A stretch of 27,313 nt of DNA, taken from the IMG/VR virus record IMGVR_UViG_3300042883_000687, positions 1 through 27,313 of that record; one strand, 5' to 3'. The notes below the pieces were generated by a model, which worked only from the letters and a program-made list of their open reading frames with translations, was not told where the DNA came from and did not search any database. Below are positions 1 to 12,600 of the stretch, piece after piece; position 1 is the stretch's first letter; every line of letters begins with the position of its first letter. This stretch comes from a virus. The position numbers and the translations under genes are program-made.

Positions 1-596
1 GAATAGATCCTAGTGTAAGTAATATAATGGATATTTTTCTTTTAACAAGAACCTACGATACCGAATTTAGAAAGTATATATCAGGAGCTATCCCCCAACC
101 TGAAGTACCAACCAGTGACGCATTGAGAATAGCGTTTGGTAAACAGTTGAATTTAATTAAATCTATTAGTGATGAATTAATTTATCATCCTGTAAATTAC
201 AAAATTTTATTCGGTAGTACAGCTGATCCTAAATTGCAGGCACAATTTAAAGTGGTTAAAAATCCGTATAAAACAATCAACGACAATGATCTAAAGGTGA
301 GAATAGTCTCAGCAATCAACAGCTTCTTTGATATTAATAATTGGGATTTCGGAGATAGATTTTATCTAGGTGAATTAATTACATACATTACCAATGAAGT
401 TGCTCCGGATGTCAGTAATCTTGTGATTGTACCTAGACAACCAGATCAATCATTTGGTAGTTTATTTGAAATACAAAGTCAACCAGAAGAAATTTTTATT
501 AGCGGTGCAACCGTAGACGATATAGTAATTGTCACCGCAATTACCGCGGTTGAAATACGTGCAGAAGTGGCATCTATAGTAAACTCAACACAATAA
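1..596 (+). CDS. Baseplate wedge protein, gp6-like, C-terminal part (5' end outside window)
   Basis: The frame is already open at base 3, ahead of the first ATG at 27, reading I-D-P-S-V-S-N-I-M-D-I. This is therefore the 3' part of a longer gene and not a 189-residue protein starting at 27. The segment IDPSVSNI, then TYDTEFRKYI, LQAQFKVVKNP, INNWDFGDRFY and FGSLFEIQ, matches what I know of the C-terminal region of gp6-type baseplate wedge subunits in T4-like marine phages. In T4, gp6 joins neighbouring wedges around the hub and contacts gp7 and gp53. No membrane segment or signal peptide is seen. The stop at 594-596 lies four bases before the next ATG, so the two genes should be co-transcribed and probably translationally coupled. 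The assignment rests on recalled family motifs; the T4-like gene order supports it. Confidence 0.8.
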   Translation, partial: IDPSVSNIMDIFLLTRTYDTEFRKYISGAIPQPEVPTSDALRIAFGKQLNLIKSISDELIYHPVNYKILFGSTADPKLQAQFKVVKNPYKTINDNDLKVRIVSAINSFFDINNWDFGDRFYLGELITYITNEVAPDVSNLVIVPRQPDQSFGSLFEIQSQPEEIFISGATVDDIVIVTAITAVEIRAEVASIVNSTQ

Positions 597-600
597 GATT

Positions 601-3600
601 ATGGCAAAAGATATTTTCCCTCAAAGTCAGTTACCTATTCGCAGAACTGTAGAACTTCTCCCAGAAGTCTTTCAAACCGAAACCAATGCAAAATTTATGT
701 CTGCAGTGGTTGATCCGTTGGTTCAACCTGGTACATTATCTAAAACAGTTGGTTATGTAGGTCGTAGATATGGTAAAACTTATAATGGTTCGGATGTATA
801 TCTGGACACAGATACAACCCTTAGAAGTAGATATCAACTAGAACCAGGTGTCACAGTCAAAGAAAAAGATAAAGTAGAAAATTTTTATGATTATATTGAT
901 TTTAAAAATCAATTGAAGTTTTTTGGTAACAATCTAGAAAGAGATGATTTAATTACAGATCAGGATCATTATTCTTGGACTCCGCCAATTGACTGGGACA
1001 AGTTTGTAAATTTCCGTGAATACTACTGGGTACCAGATGGTCCCCCGCCTGTTACTATATTTGGTCAACGGCAGGCTATAACCAGTACATATAGAGTAAG
1101 ATTAGGAGTAGGTTCATCATGGATATTTTTTCCGGATGGCCTATCGTTAAATCCTACCCTCACACTATATAGAGGACAAACATACAAGTTTCAAGTCAAT
1201 GCACCGGGCGAAGGGTTTGTTATTAAAACAGCCTATGATACTGGGTCATTGATTTACAAACCCTACCTACCATATCAACAAGGTCAATTTGCTGTATTCA
1301 ACAACAAGTTATGGAAAGCCAAAACTTTTATTGCGGTCACTGATGGCAGCACCATAGATGAAGATAGTCAAGACTGGGAGTATGTCGAAGACGCTAGTCA
1401 GGCTACTGCATTGGATTATAATATAGGAATCACCGGACAAGGAGCAACCAACGGCACATTAACTTTTACTGTACCGTTTGATGCACCCGATGTGCTGTTT
1501 TATCAAAGTAGCACAGACATTGATAGATTCGGCAGATTCATTATTGCAGACATTGAATCAAATACCAAAATTGATATCACTAATGAAGTTATCGGTAAAA
1601 CCACATATGTTAGTAGCAACGGCATTACGTTTACTAACGGTATGAAAGTTCGATTTTCTGGTTTAGTAATACCTACAAAATATTCCACAGACACCTGGAT
1701 AATAGAGGGTGTTGGAGAATCTATTAAATTAATAAGATTTCAAGATTTATCCCCTCCGACTCTTAGTACATCGAGTTTAGAAGTATTGTTTGACGACGGC
1801 GGATTCGACACAGAGCCCTTCGATGATGCAGCTACATATCCAGAATCAAAAGACTATATTACAATTAATAGAGCCAGCCAAGATTCAAATCCTTGGAGCA
1901 GATACAACAGATGGTTTCATAGATCAGTTCTAGAACAGGCACATAGCTTTAACAATAGCGAGTTTGATTCGATCGAAACAGCTCGAGCCAAGAGACCTAT
2001 TATTGAATTTTCTTCAAATCTGCAGTTATTCAATCATGGTAGTCTAGCAAAAACTCCAGTTGATTTTATTGACACTTTTACCGCCGATGTATTTTCAACC
2101 ATAGAAGGCAGCCTTGGTTACAACGTTGACGGTGAAGAATTATTTAATGGTGCTAGATTATTGGTCACAGCAGATACCGATACATTAGCCAACAATAGAA
2201 TTTACACAGTAAATTTTATAACTCATAATAATCGCAGACAAATTAATTTGGTAGAAACTACTGACGCAAATTCTACCATCGGTGACGGAGTGTTTGTTAG
2301 ACGAGGTCTACTAAACAAAGGAATAATGTACCACTTTAACGGTACATCTTGGGTGCCTAGTCAAAAGAAAACAGCAGTAAATCAAAGTCCGTTATTTGAT
2401 GTATTCGACGATAACGGTGTTAGTTACGGAGACATGGATACATATCCTGTTAGCAGCTTCTTAGGAACCAAACTAGTAAGTTATAAAGTTGGAAACAGTA
2501 TTGTTGATACTGAATTAGGATTTAGCTTAAGTTACCTAAATATCAACAATGTAGGAGATATTGAATTTAATTTTGACTGGGAGATAGATTCATTTGATTA
2601 TCATTCTAGTAAAGAAGTATTTTTTAAAACCATAAGACAGGGATATTATAAATTTAATAATACAGGAAGTTATGCTAACGGATGGATTAAAACCGACCGA
2701 GACTATCTACAACCAATAATTTATAGCACCACGGTAACCGAAGCTTCAACACAAATTGTCAGCGATGGAATCAAATGGGCAAATGTCCAAGACAGTGAAA
2801 TTTCTAAAATTTTAATCTACATCAATGGAATAAAATATTCTGGAAACTACACTAGAAATCAGAATATTTTTACGTTTCCTGACAGTCTTAAAATAAATGA
2901 CATTGTTACCGTTAAAGTTTTTGCAGATGCAGATCCCGATCTAGGATATTATGAGATTCCGGTAGGACTTGAAAAAAATCCCTTAAACGATGAAGTAAAA
3001 ACATTTACTCTAGGACAGGCTGTTGATCATGTTTCAACAGCAGTAGATCTATTCGATCAATTCAGTGGGTCATATCCAGGATTAAGTAATCTAAGAGATA
3101 TCACAGGTTATCAAAATCTTTCAAGAAGATTTTTAAAACACTCGGGAATTACACCCACAGCAATAATGTTACTGTGCGATAAACACGTAAACATTATTAA
3201 ATCTATCCAGTACGCAAAAAAATCTTACACAGAATTTAAAAATAACTTTATTAAATTTGCTGAAACTGCCACATACAATCTAGATCCTGTTGAATTTGTT
3301 GATGAAATTTTGGCCATTATGTCCAAAGTTAAAACGCAAAAAGATGCGTTTGCAGATTCTGATATGGTAGGCAGCGGCGCATACAATCTTAAAGAATACG
3401 TTGTAGAAGATACTGGAATTATTACCTTTGCATTGAGTCAAAAATTTAATTTAACCGAATTAAGTAGAACCGCAGTTTATATCTATATAAACAATGTGCA
3501 GTTGATTCACGGTGTTGATTATACATTTAATGATACGTTTGGATTTGTTAGTATATCCAAAACACTAACAGAAGGGGATGTTATTCAAATAAAAGAATAT

Positions 3601-6600
3601 GTTTCTTCAAGTTTCTGTTTTATTCCGCCAACCCCTTCAAAGTTGGGGTTATATAAAACTTACATACCGTCTTTGTTTTTAGATGATACCTACGTAACTC
3701 CTATTAATGTCATTCAAGGTCACGATGGTAGTATCACAGTAGCCTACGGTGATTTTAGAGATGATGTATTATTAGAATTAGAAAAACGCATCTACAACAA
3801 CATCAAACAAGAATATACAGAAGAGTTGTTTAGCCAAGATAATATTCTTGGAGGATACTACGGATCATCTACATATACTAAACAAGAATTAGACAGCGTG
3901 ATCAGTTCTGAATTTCTAAGATGGTTTTCTGAAACAAATGTAGATTATCTAACTAACACCTTTTTTGACAGTGAAGATTCTTTTACCTACACTTATTCAA
4001 ATATGGGAGACCCGACCGGTCAGTTAAATTTGCCCGGATGGTGGAGAGGAGTTTATACTTGGTTATACGATACTGATAGACCACATCGTTGTCCCTGGGA
4101 AATGTTGGGATTTAGTCAACAACCTAGTTGGTGGGAAGACCAATACGGAGCAGCCCCATATACAAGTAATAATTTACTATTGTGGGAAGATCTAGCTGGC
4201 GGCATAATTCGTCAAGGATCTCGTGCAGGAATTTATGATAGATATAAAAGAGCTACACTACTAAATCATATTCCTGTAGACGGTGACGGCAACCTGTTAA
4301 GCCCATTTGATTCTGGAGCAGCTACTAATTTTGTTTTGTACAACAACAAAGGAACATTTAAATTTGGCGACCAAGCCCCAGTAGAATATGCATGGCGCAG
4401 TAGCAGCGACTATCCATTTGTTATTATACTGGCTCTATGTCTAATGAGACCTTACGAATTTATCATTGAAACTTTTGATAAATCTAGAATAAAAGTCAAC
4501 AAAATTGGCCAGACGGTTAATAAAAATACAAATTTATTTTTTAAAAATTCAGACATTATTATTCCAACATCTGGAGGCAATCAAACTTCCGGCCTTGTAA
4601 ATTATGTTGTAGATTACTTAAGATCGAGAGGATTAACTGAATCAGTTCTGCAAAAGAAAGTAGACAATTTAGATGTTAATTTGTCCACAAGATTAAGTGG
4701 ATTTGTAGATCAAAGTCAACAAAAATATATTTTAGATAGTAAGAATCCCAGCGCCAGTACTAGCAATATTTTTCTTCCTCAAGAAAATTATGACATTAAT
4801 TTTAATATTAGCTCACCAATTTCTAGCCCAAGTTACAGTGCATTGGTAATTGAAAAATTAGCCAGCGGCTTCAAACTTTTTGGTTATGACATCAGCGAAC
4901 CTTATTTTAAATATTTTGAAGCTGTCAAAAGCGCCAATGATCCTTTGCTGTCAGTTGGCGGCGTGAGTGAAAATTTTATCGATTGGGAAGCCAACAAGAT
5001 TTTTGGTAATGGAACAATAATTAGAGTATCTGATATTTTTTACAGATGTATTAAATCACACACAAGTGGCATAGAATTTGACGCACAATTTTGGCAAAGA
5101 ATCGCAAAATTACCGTTAGTAGGTGCAGTAGAAGTTTTTAGAAGAAGAACGGTAAACAGTGCCGCAGTAAATGAATTACCTTACGGCACAGTATTTGCAT
5201 CTCTACAAGACATAGCAGATTTTATTATAGGTTATGATGCATATTTGCAATCACAGGGATTTGAGTTTACTGGCTACGACGGAAATCTAGAATCAGCTAA
5301 AGATTGGATAACGTCAATTAAAGAATTATTGTTTTGGTCCAAGCATAAATGGGCCGAAAGTTCATTAATCACGTTAAGTCCCGCTGCTGCAAAAATTGAG
5401 TTGAACATTGATATTGGTGTTGCAGACAATCTTCTTGATAGCTTTTATGATTATAATATTTTAAAAGTTGATGGAACTATTCTTCCTGTGGAATTTATTA
5501 ATGTAAACAGAGAGTTTAAAAAATTAACAGTAGATGTTGTCAACGACTCCGACGGCATATACTTCTTTAGATGTTATTTTGTTTTAAAAGAACATGTAAC
5601 AATTTTTGATGATCGCACAGTGTTCAATGATGTTATCTATGACAAACCAACCGGCTATCGTCAAGAGCGTATCAAGAGTCGCGGATTCCGCACAGTAGAC
5701 TGGGACGGTGATTATACTAGTCCTGGATTCTTGTTTGACAACGTTAATATACAGATCTGGCAACCTTTTACTGATTATAAACTAGGTGACATTGTCAATT
5801 ACAAATCTTACAATTGGACTAGTCTAGTAAATCAACAAGGATCAGACCAATTCAAAGACAGCAATTGGACCAAATTAGACACAACTCCTGCTAAAGGCCT
5901 GATCAGCAATTTTGATGTTAGAGTCAGCCAGTTTGAAGATTATTACAACGTGGATGCTGACGGTGCAGGTGCTAGTCAGCGTGAGCTAGCAAGACACCTT
6001 ATAGGATATCAAACTAGAGAATATTTGCAGAATCTTGCAGAAGATAATGTCACGCAATTTAAATTGTATCAAGGTTTCATTAGAGAGAAAGGTACAGCTA
6101 ACGCTGTGGTCAAAGTTTTTGACAAGCTCAGCAGAATCACTGCCGACAGCATTGTGCTAGATGAAGAATGGGCATTTAATGTTGGTAGATTGGGAGGTCT
6201 AGATCAACTTAATGAAATAGAATTTGAAATTGTTAAAGACAATCTGTTGGTAAATCCACAGGCCATAGTTGTTACAAATGGACCAATTGATAAAAATTCA
6301 TTAGACAAATATCTAAGAGTAAATCAAACTAACTTTACTAGGTCTCTAATTCCTTACAGTGTTAATATCAATCCTTTGACCAAGTATCAAGGAATTACAA
6401 GAAATGCTGGATATGTAAAAACAGATCAAATAGAATTATTTGTAAAATCAAGAGAAGAAATATTATCACTAGATATTTCATCTCTAGTTGAAAATTCTCA
6501 CATATGGGTTACTTTCGATAATGCATCTTGGACAGTTTTGAGATTTAATCTCTCTACTGCTCTAACAATTGAAGACATCGTCAAAAATTCCGGCACAAAC

Positions 6601-9600
6601 ATAGTCACTGTTACTGTAAGTCAAAAACACGGACTTGCTGTGGATGAAATTGTAGGCATAAAAGACATTGAAAATTTTACTGGATTTTACAAAGTTGTAG
6701 CTGTCACTGATTATACCTTTGCTGTTCAAGCTGCCGCTGGACCTACGCCAGCTGCTCCAGACATCAGTTCCATACAATACAACATATATCTGTTGACTCA
6801 ATCTCGATTTAATTCTTATCAGGATATTGGAGATCAAACCGCTGCCCTGTTAAAGCAAGGGTCAAAATTATGGATCGACAATGCCGACGCAACAGTGGGC
6901 AATTGGGAAGTTGTTGAAAAACAAAGACTGTACGCTGAAAAAATCATTACTAATTTTGGTGCCACGGATCCTAGAAATACAGGAAGAGCTGTGGTATATG
7001 CTGCCAACCTTAAACAGGTTATCACAGGTATACCATCTGCCAACTCCGTAATGGTGTACTCGGAAACTGCTACAGGTTTATCTGTAAAAGAAATACTACA
7101 GCCAGAGACCGGATTTACAAATACAACGGCAAATAGTTTTGGAGATGCTATTGCTATTAGTCCTGATAATGTTTGGTTGGCAGTAGGAGCTCCCTTAGCT
7201 TCCGGAGTACCTAGTAGATTCAAAGGAATTTACGAAGACACTTACTCGTACATTGCCGGCGATATAGTGTTGCAAAATGGAAAATTATGGGAAGCCACTA
7301 ACGATCAACAACCTGGTGATGGCAGCACCAACACTCTCAACACGTTGTCTGAAGATTTTAGAAATGACGATTGGAAACTTGTTGATATAGTCTATGCCAA
7401 TGCATCAGGATCTCTAGGACCAGTAAATCAAGGTTTAGTGATTCTGTACAAACGAAAAAATAATGCATGGGAATTGCAACATACAATTCTTAGTCCCCGA
7501 ATTGAAGCGAATGAAAAATTTGGATTCAGCATATCTATTGGAGTTTCTGGAGCAAATTACTACATGTCGATCTCTGCTCCAGGATCTCTCAATAATCTAG
7601 GCAGGGTATATCTTTACAAATACACAGGTACAACAGCAGGATCAACTACACAGATTCTTACATTTAATGGCACTAGTGCTGTAAATTATGTAGTGAATAC
7701 AATTACATTTTCAAGAAATCATAATTATGTCACCGGTCAACTTGTAAGATATCTCAATGGCACATATGCCGGAGATGATAAATCTCTAGCAACATCGCCG
7801 CCGCCACCTGAAGATTACACCATTTTGTATGTAATAAGAATTACAGACACTGTCATACAATTAGCAACTTCAGTAGTAAACGCTACAACTGGAACAGAAA
7901 TTGACCTCAAAGATTTTGGTATAGATGATTCAAGTTCTCATACTTTAATCAGTACAGCCACTGTTGGTTGGAAACAAATGGGAGATCCTGAATACAGAGG
8001 ATTGTATTCCAACAGTGCTAGTTCTATTTACAGTCAAGGATCCAAAGTTTGGTATGAAGGAAAAATATATCAGGCACTAGAAGACACCTACGGTGATGGA
8101 ACATCGCTTGATTTATCTACCAGTAATTCTTGGCAAGTGTTAGATGAGTCTGTAACTGAAGTTTCGCTGCCATCAAACATTGCTTTGATCGACAGCGGAA
8201 ATATACAGCCGATTTTTCAAGACAGTTCTACAGCTATTCTAGGATCAGTATATCCTTTAGTCACAGCCGGCAATTTTATAGTAGGCGAAATTTACACTAT
8301 TGAAGATTACGGAACTACAAATTTTGAAATTATAGGTAGTAATCCTGCAGCCGGAGACGGCCTAACATTCAAAGCTACTGGAGTTGGTTCCGGTACAGGT
8401 ACAGCCAGATGGATATCCTATCAGTTTGCAGAATTAATTAAAGCCGGCGATATGTTTGGTCAAAGCCAAGCCATGAGTCGAGATGGCAGTATTTTAGTAG
8501 TCGGAGCCCCTGAAAGTGACGGAATATACATTGCTAATTACAAAGGTTTGTGGACAAATTATCAAACATACTACGAAGATGATGTAGTAAAATATTTTGG
8601 AAATTATTATAGATTAGTTGATTACAATCCTATTACAGGCGGCGAAGCAGATTCGTCTGAAGATTCTACTTATATTACAACTAGCAAAAATGATATTCCT
8701 ACAAGCAGCAGTCCTCAAGGCCCGTGGACTCTTGTTAGTTCTGAAATTTCTCTTCCTTCCGGAAAGATTTTTATCTACAAAAGAAATTCCAGCGACGTCT
8801 ACGAACTAGCTCAAACAATTACTGCTGGTTCGCTAACTGAAATTAGTGATGTGTCGACTATTGACAATCTAAACACCGGAGACAAATTTGGAGCAGCAGT
8901 AGACATTGATTATAACGGCACCACAATTATTGCCAGCAGTCCGCAAGCAGATGTAAAATCTTCTGATCAGGGTGCAGTGTTTGTGTTCAAATCAGCACAC
9001 TTGGATAATATTTCTTATAGATTAAAACAAAGATTAATCAGCCACGAAAATTATGTCAATGAATATTTCGGTTCTGCTATCAGTATAAGTCCTGCAACAG
9101 AAAAAATAGTTGTTGGTGCAACCAATGCTAGTTTTAACCTGTTTACAATATATGATCAAGGGTCTACATCTTTTGATAATACAAACACCACATTCAGTTC
9201 CGACGAAGGTAATACAGGACAGGTCTATGTATTTGAAAGAAAAGATCAAACCTATCATCTAACAGAAAAATTATATGTACCAGATCTCCAAGACTGGGAA
9301 TCATTTGGTTCTAGTGTAGACTGTATTGGCTCTGTAATAGCTGTAGGATCTCCTACCTATCGTGATACTGTGTATAGGATAGGTGTTAATTTTACAACCA
9401 CTATTCTATTGGGTGCTAGCGGAAACAATGCACTTACAGTAGACGTAGTAATACAAGGCGGAGTAATTGTATCTGCTGTAGCTAAGGATTCTGGAGCTGG
9501 ATATACTGTCAGTGACATGGACGATGCTACTGATGCTATTGAAATCAACGGATCTGCAGACAAAGCTCGTATTAAAGTACAGACAATGTCAGGTGGTACT

Positions 9601-12600
9601 ATAACTAGTTTGTTTGTGGTTTACGGAGGCAGTGGATACACCGGCAGTGCAGAAGTCATTGAAACTGGCCAGGTTAGATTGTTTACTAAAGACACAACTA
9701 AAAATCCGTGGAACACCATTGCCTCTAGACAAGACCTAACTGATATAGAATTGTTTAAAAACATTTCAATGTACGATAATGAAAACAATGTAAAAATTTC
9801 AGACATTGAAATAGTTGATCATTACAAATTAAAAATACTAGGCGCAGCCGAACAAGAATTAAAGTTTAAAACTCTGTATGATCCTGCCACATATACCAAC
9901 GGCACTAATCAACAAGAAGTTGATGAATCTCAGGCCTGGTTTGAAAAACATGTCGGAGAACTATGGTGGGACCTAAGTACAGCCAAATGGTTGCTGTATG
10001 AACAAGGAGATATTTCTTATCGAATCGGTAATTGGAATCAACTGGCCTACGGTGCAAGCATTGATGTATATGAATGGGTAGAATCAAAATATTTGCCTAG
10101 CAGATGGACTGTGTTGGCAGATACAACCGAAGGTCTTGCACAAGGAATTTCAGGCCAGCCGTTATACCCAGATAATACAGTGTATTCTGTAAAGATTTTA
10201 ACTAATCCTTCAACAGGCGAAACTACAGATACAAAATATTATTATTGGGTCAAGAATAAAAATATAGTGCCAAAAAATGTTCCAGGCAGAAGAATCACGG
10301 CTTTGGATGTAAAGAGTTATATTGAAAACCCAATAGGCACAGGACAGCCTATACTGTCTCCAATAGCCGCAGATACCCTATTGGCGTTCAATTTTGAATC
10401 TTTAATTTCTTCAAATACCGCGTTGATTAATATTCAATATAGAAAAAATCTAAAAGCCTTAAATGCTATTCACAATGAATATCAGTTGTTGACTGAAGGC
10501 GTTGCAGACAGTCTTCCAACAGAAACTCTAGAAGCCAAATGGATAGACAGTTTAGTAGGGTACGATCTTGCTGGTAACATAGTACCGGACGCTGATATAC
10601 CTATTAAGCAAAGATACGGTATAAGTTTTAGACCCCGTCAGGCAATGTTCAAAGATAGATTTGCTATTTTAAAAACAGTAATTATCAATATTAACTCAGT
10701 TTTAAAAACTCGAGCGTTTTCCGATACTTTAAATTTTATCAACCTTGGATCAGTTGATCCAGAACCGGCTACTGTATTAAATCAGTACGATGTACGTGTA
10801 GACACACTAACTGATCTTGCAGAAGTGGGAACAACAAGGGTAAAAAAAGCTGTATTAAGAGCCAATATTGTTGACGGAGAAATTGATACTATTGATATTG
10901 TTGATTCGGGATTTGGCTACAGGAATGCCCCATTTGTTAACATTGAAGGAAACGGACAAGGAGCCACAGCACGAGTAACCATTGACAGTCAAGGCAGAAT
11001 AAATTCTGCTACTGTGTTGTCCAAAGGTCGCCGTTATACAGCTGCCGTAGCAGAAATAAGATATTTTTCTGTTCTAGTGGCTCAAGATAGTTCAATCAAC
11101 AATTACTGGAGTATCTATTCCTGGGATGATATAAGAAAAACTTTCTTCAGAGCCAAGTCTCAGGCGTTTAATACTAACAACTATTGGGAATATATTGATT
11201 GGTGGCAAGACGGATATGGAGTGACTTCGAGAATAGTTAAAGAAATTACTGACCTTTATCAAGAGCCTGCAATATCTGTTAACGTAGGTGACCTAATACG
11301 TGTTCAAGAATTTGCCAATGGAGGCTGGGCAGTTTTAGAAAAAACTGAACCTACTCAAGGTAATATTTTAGATAATTACATTCTTGTTGGCAGAAAAAAT
11401 GGTACTATTAATTTAATAATTGACGATCTAGTGTCTGTACAAAATATAGGATATGACAATGCTATTTCTTTTGATGCTAACGTTTATGATATAAATCCTA
11501 CACAAGAACTGCGTAACATTTTGAGAGCAGCCAAGGAAGATATTTTTATTGAAGACCTTAGAGTAGAATGGAATAAATTATTCTTTACCAGTATTCGATA
11601 TGCGTTTGTAGAACAACCATACATCGATTGGGCTTTTAAGACAAGTTTCTTAAACGCTACTCATAATGTTGGAGATTTAGAGCAAAAAATAAATTACAAA
11701 AATGATAATTTAGAAAACTTTCAAGAATACATAGAAGAAATCAAACCTTATAGAACCACAATTAGAGAATATATTTCCAAATACACAGATAGAGATACTT
11801 CGTATTCGGGAACTACTGACTTTGATTTACCTCCAGTATATTCAACTCAAGATGGAAAAATATTACCAATTAGATCAAACAGCGACAGATTTAGTAGCTA
11901 TCCCTGGAAGTGGTGGAATGACAATAACGGATACGTTGTTACTGAAATTTCTGTATCTAACGGAGGTGCCGATTACACAGAAGTTCCTAGTGTGATAATT
12001 GAAGGCAACGGTACCGGAGCAACAGCTCAGGCATTTGTGGCCAATGGCAGTGTTGTAGCTGTAAAGGTTCTAAACAAAGGCCAAGGTTATACACAGGCTC
12101 CTAGTATCAGACTAGTTGGTGGCAACGGAACCAGTCAAAGCATTGCCAAGGCTGTGGCCATAATTGGTGAAACTGCGGTAAGAACATTTGACCTAACTGT
12201 GAAATTTGATAGGGTTGCTAAACAAGGAATATATCAAACATTTACAAAATCTGAAATTTTTACAGCCACAGGATTTTCTGCAGTGTTTCAATTACAGTAT
12301 GCACCTAACAGAGATAAGAGCAAGATTTCAATAACTAAAAATAATCAAATTGTATTGAACAGTGAATATACAATCACGTTGTATACTTCCACAACAGATA
12401 CGTACAGTTTGATCAAAGGTAAATTAATTTTTAATACAACTCCAGCTCCGGGTGATGTGATAGAAATAAACTATGAAAAGAATGTAGAATTATTTGATAG
12501 TATAAACAGAATCGAAAACTACTATGCACCTACTGAAGGAATGCGTGGCAATGAACTGGCACAGTTAATGACTGGTATCGACTTTGGTGGTGTTCAAATT

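Larger units (their letters stand above)
7135..9690 (+). repeat. FG-GAP-like beta-propeller repeat array inside the giant protein
   Basis: Six repeats share a start of aromatic or Met/Lys plus F-G, a Ser/Asp-rich strand, and an end in VGAP, SAP, SSP or VGSP. Examples are SFGDAIAISPDNVWLAVGAP (residue 2179), KFGFSISIG...ISAP (2306), MFGQSQAMSRDGSILVVGAP (2618), KFGAAVDIDYNGTTIIASSP (2762), YFGSAISISPATEKIVVGAT (2822) and SFGSSVDCIGSVIAVGSP (2901). Several are followed by a strand such as GRVYLYK, GAVFVFK, GQVYVFER or GQVRLFTK. This is the periodicity of integrin-alpha type FG-GAP propellers. The full calcium loop DxDxDG is degenerate. Blades 1-2, 2-3 and 3-4 are separated by inserted modules. 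Confidence 0.72.

Noticed and set aside
27-596. Complete 189-residue protein starting at ATG 27
   Set aside because: The same frame is open to the window edge and the upstream codons (IDPSVSNI) fit the gp6 family, so ATG 27 is an internal methionine.
6562-7223. Adjacent minus-strand open frames within the giant gene
   Set aside because: They lie opposite the conserved, intact giant frame, have no ribosome sites and give unlikely protein composition. The same applies to the other minus-strand frames across the window, including 14089-14277, 16777-17253 and 20333-21133.
8618-8809. Short plus-strand frame in a different phase inside the propeller region
   Set aside because: It is fully nested in the giant gene, Leu/Lys-biased and has no start signal. 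It reads as a shadow of the real frame.
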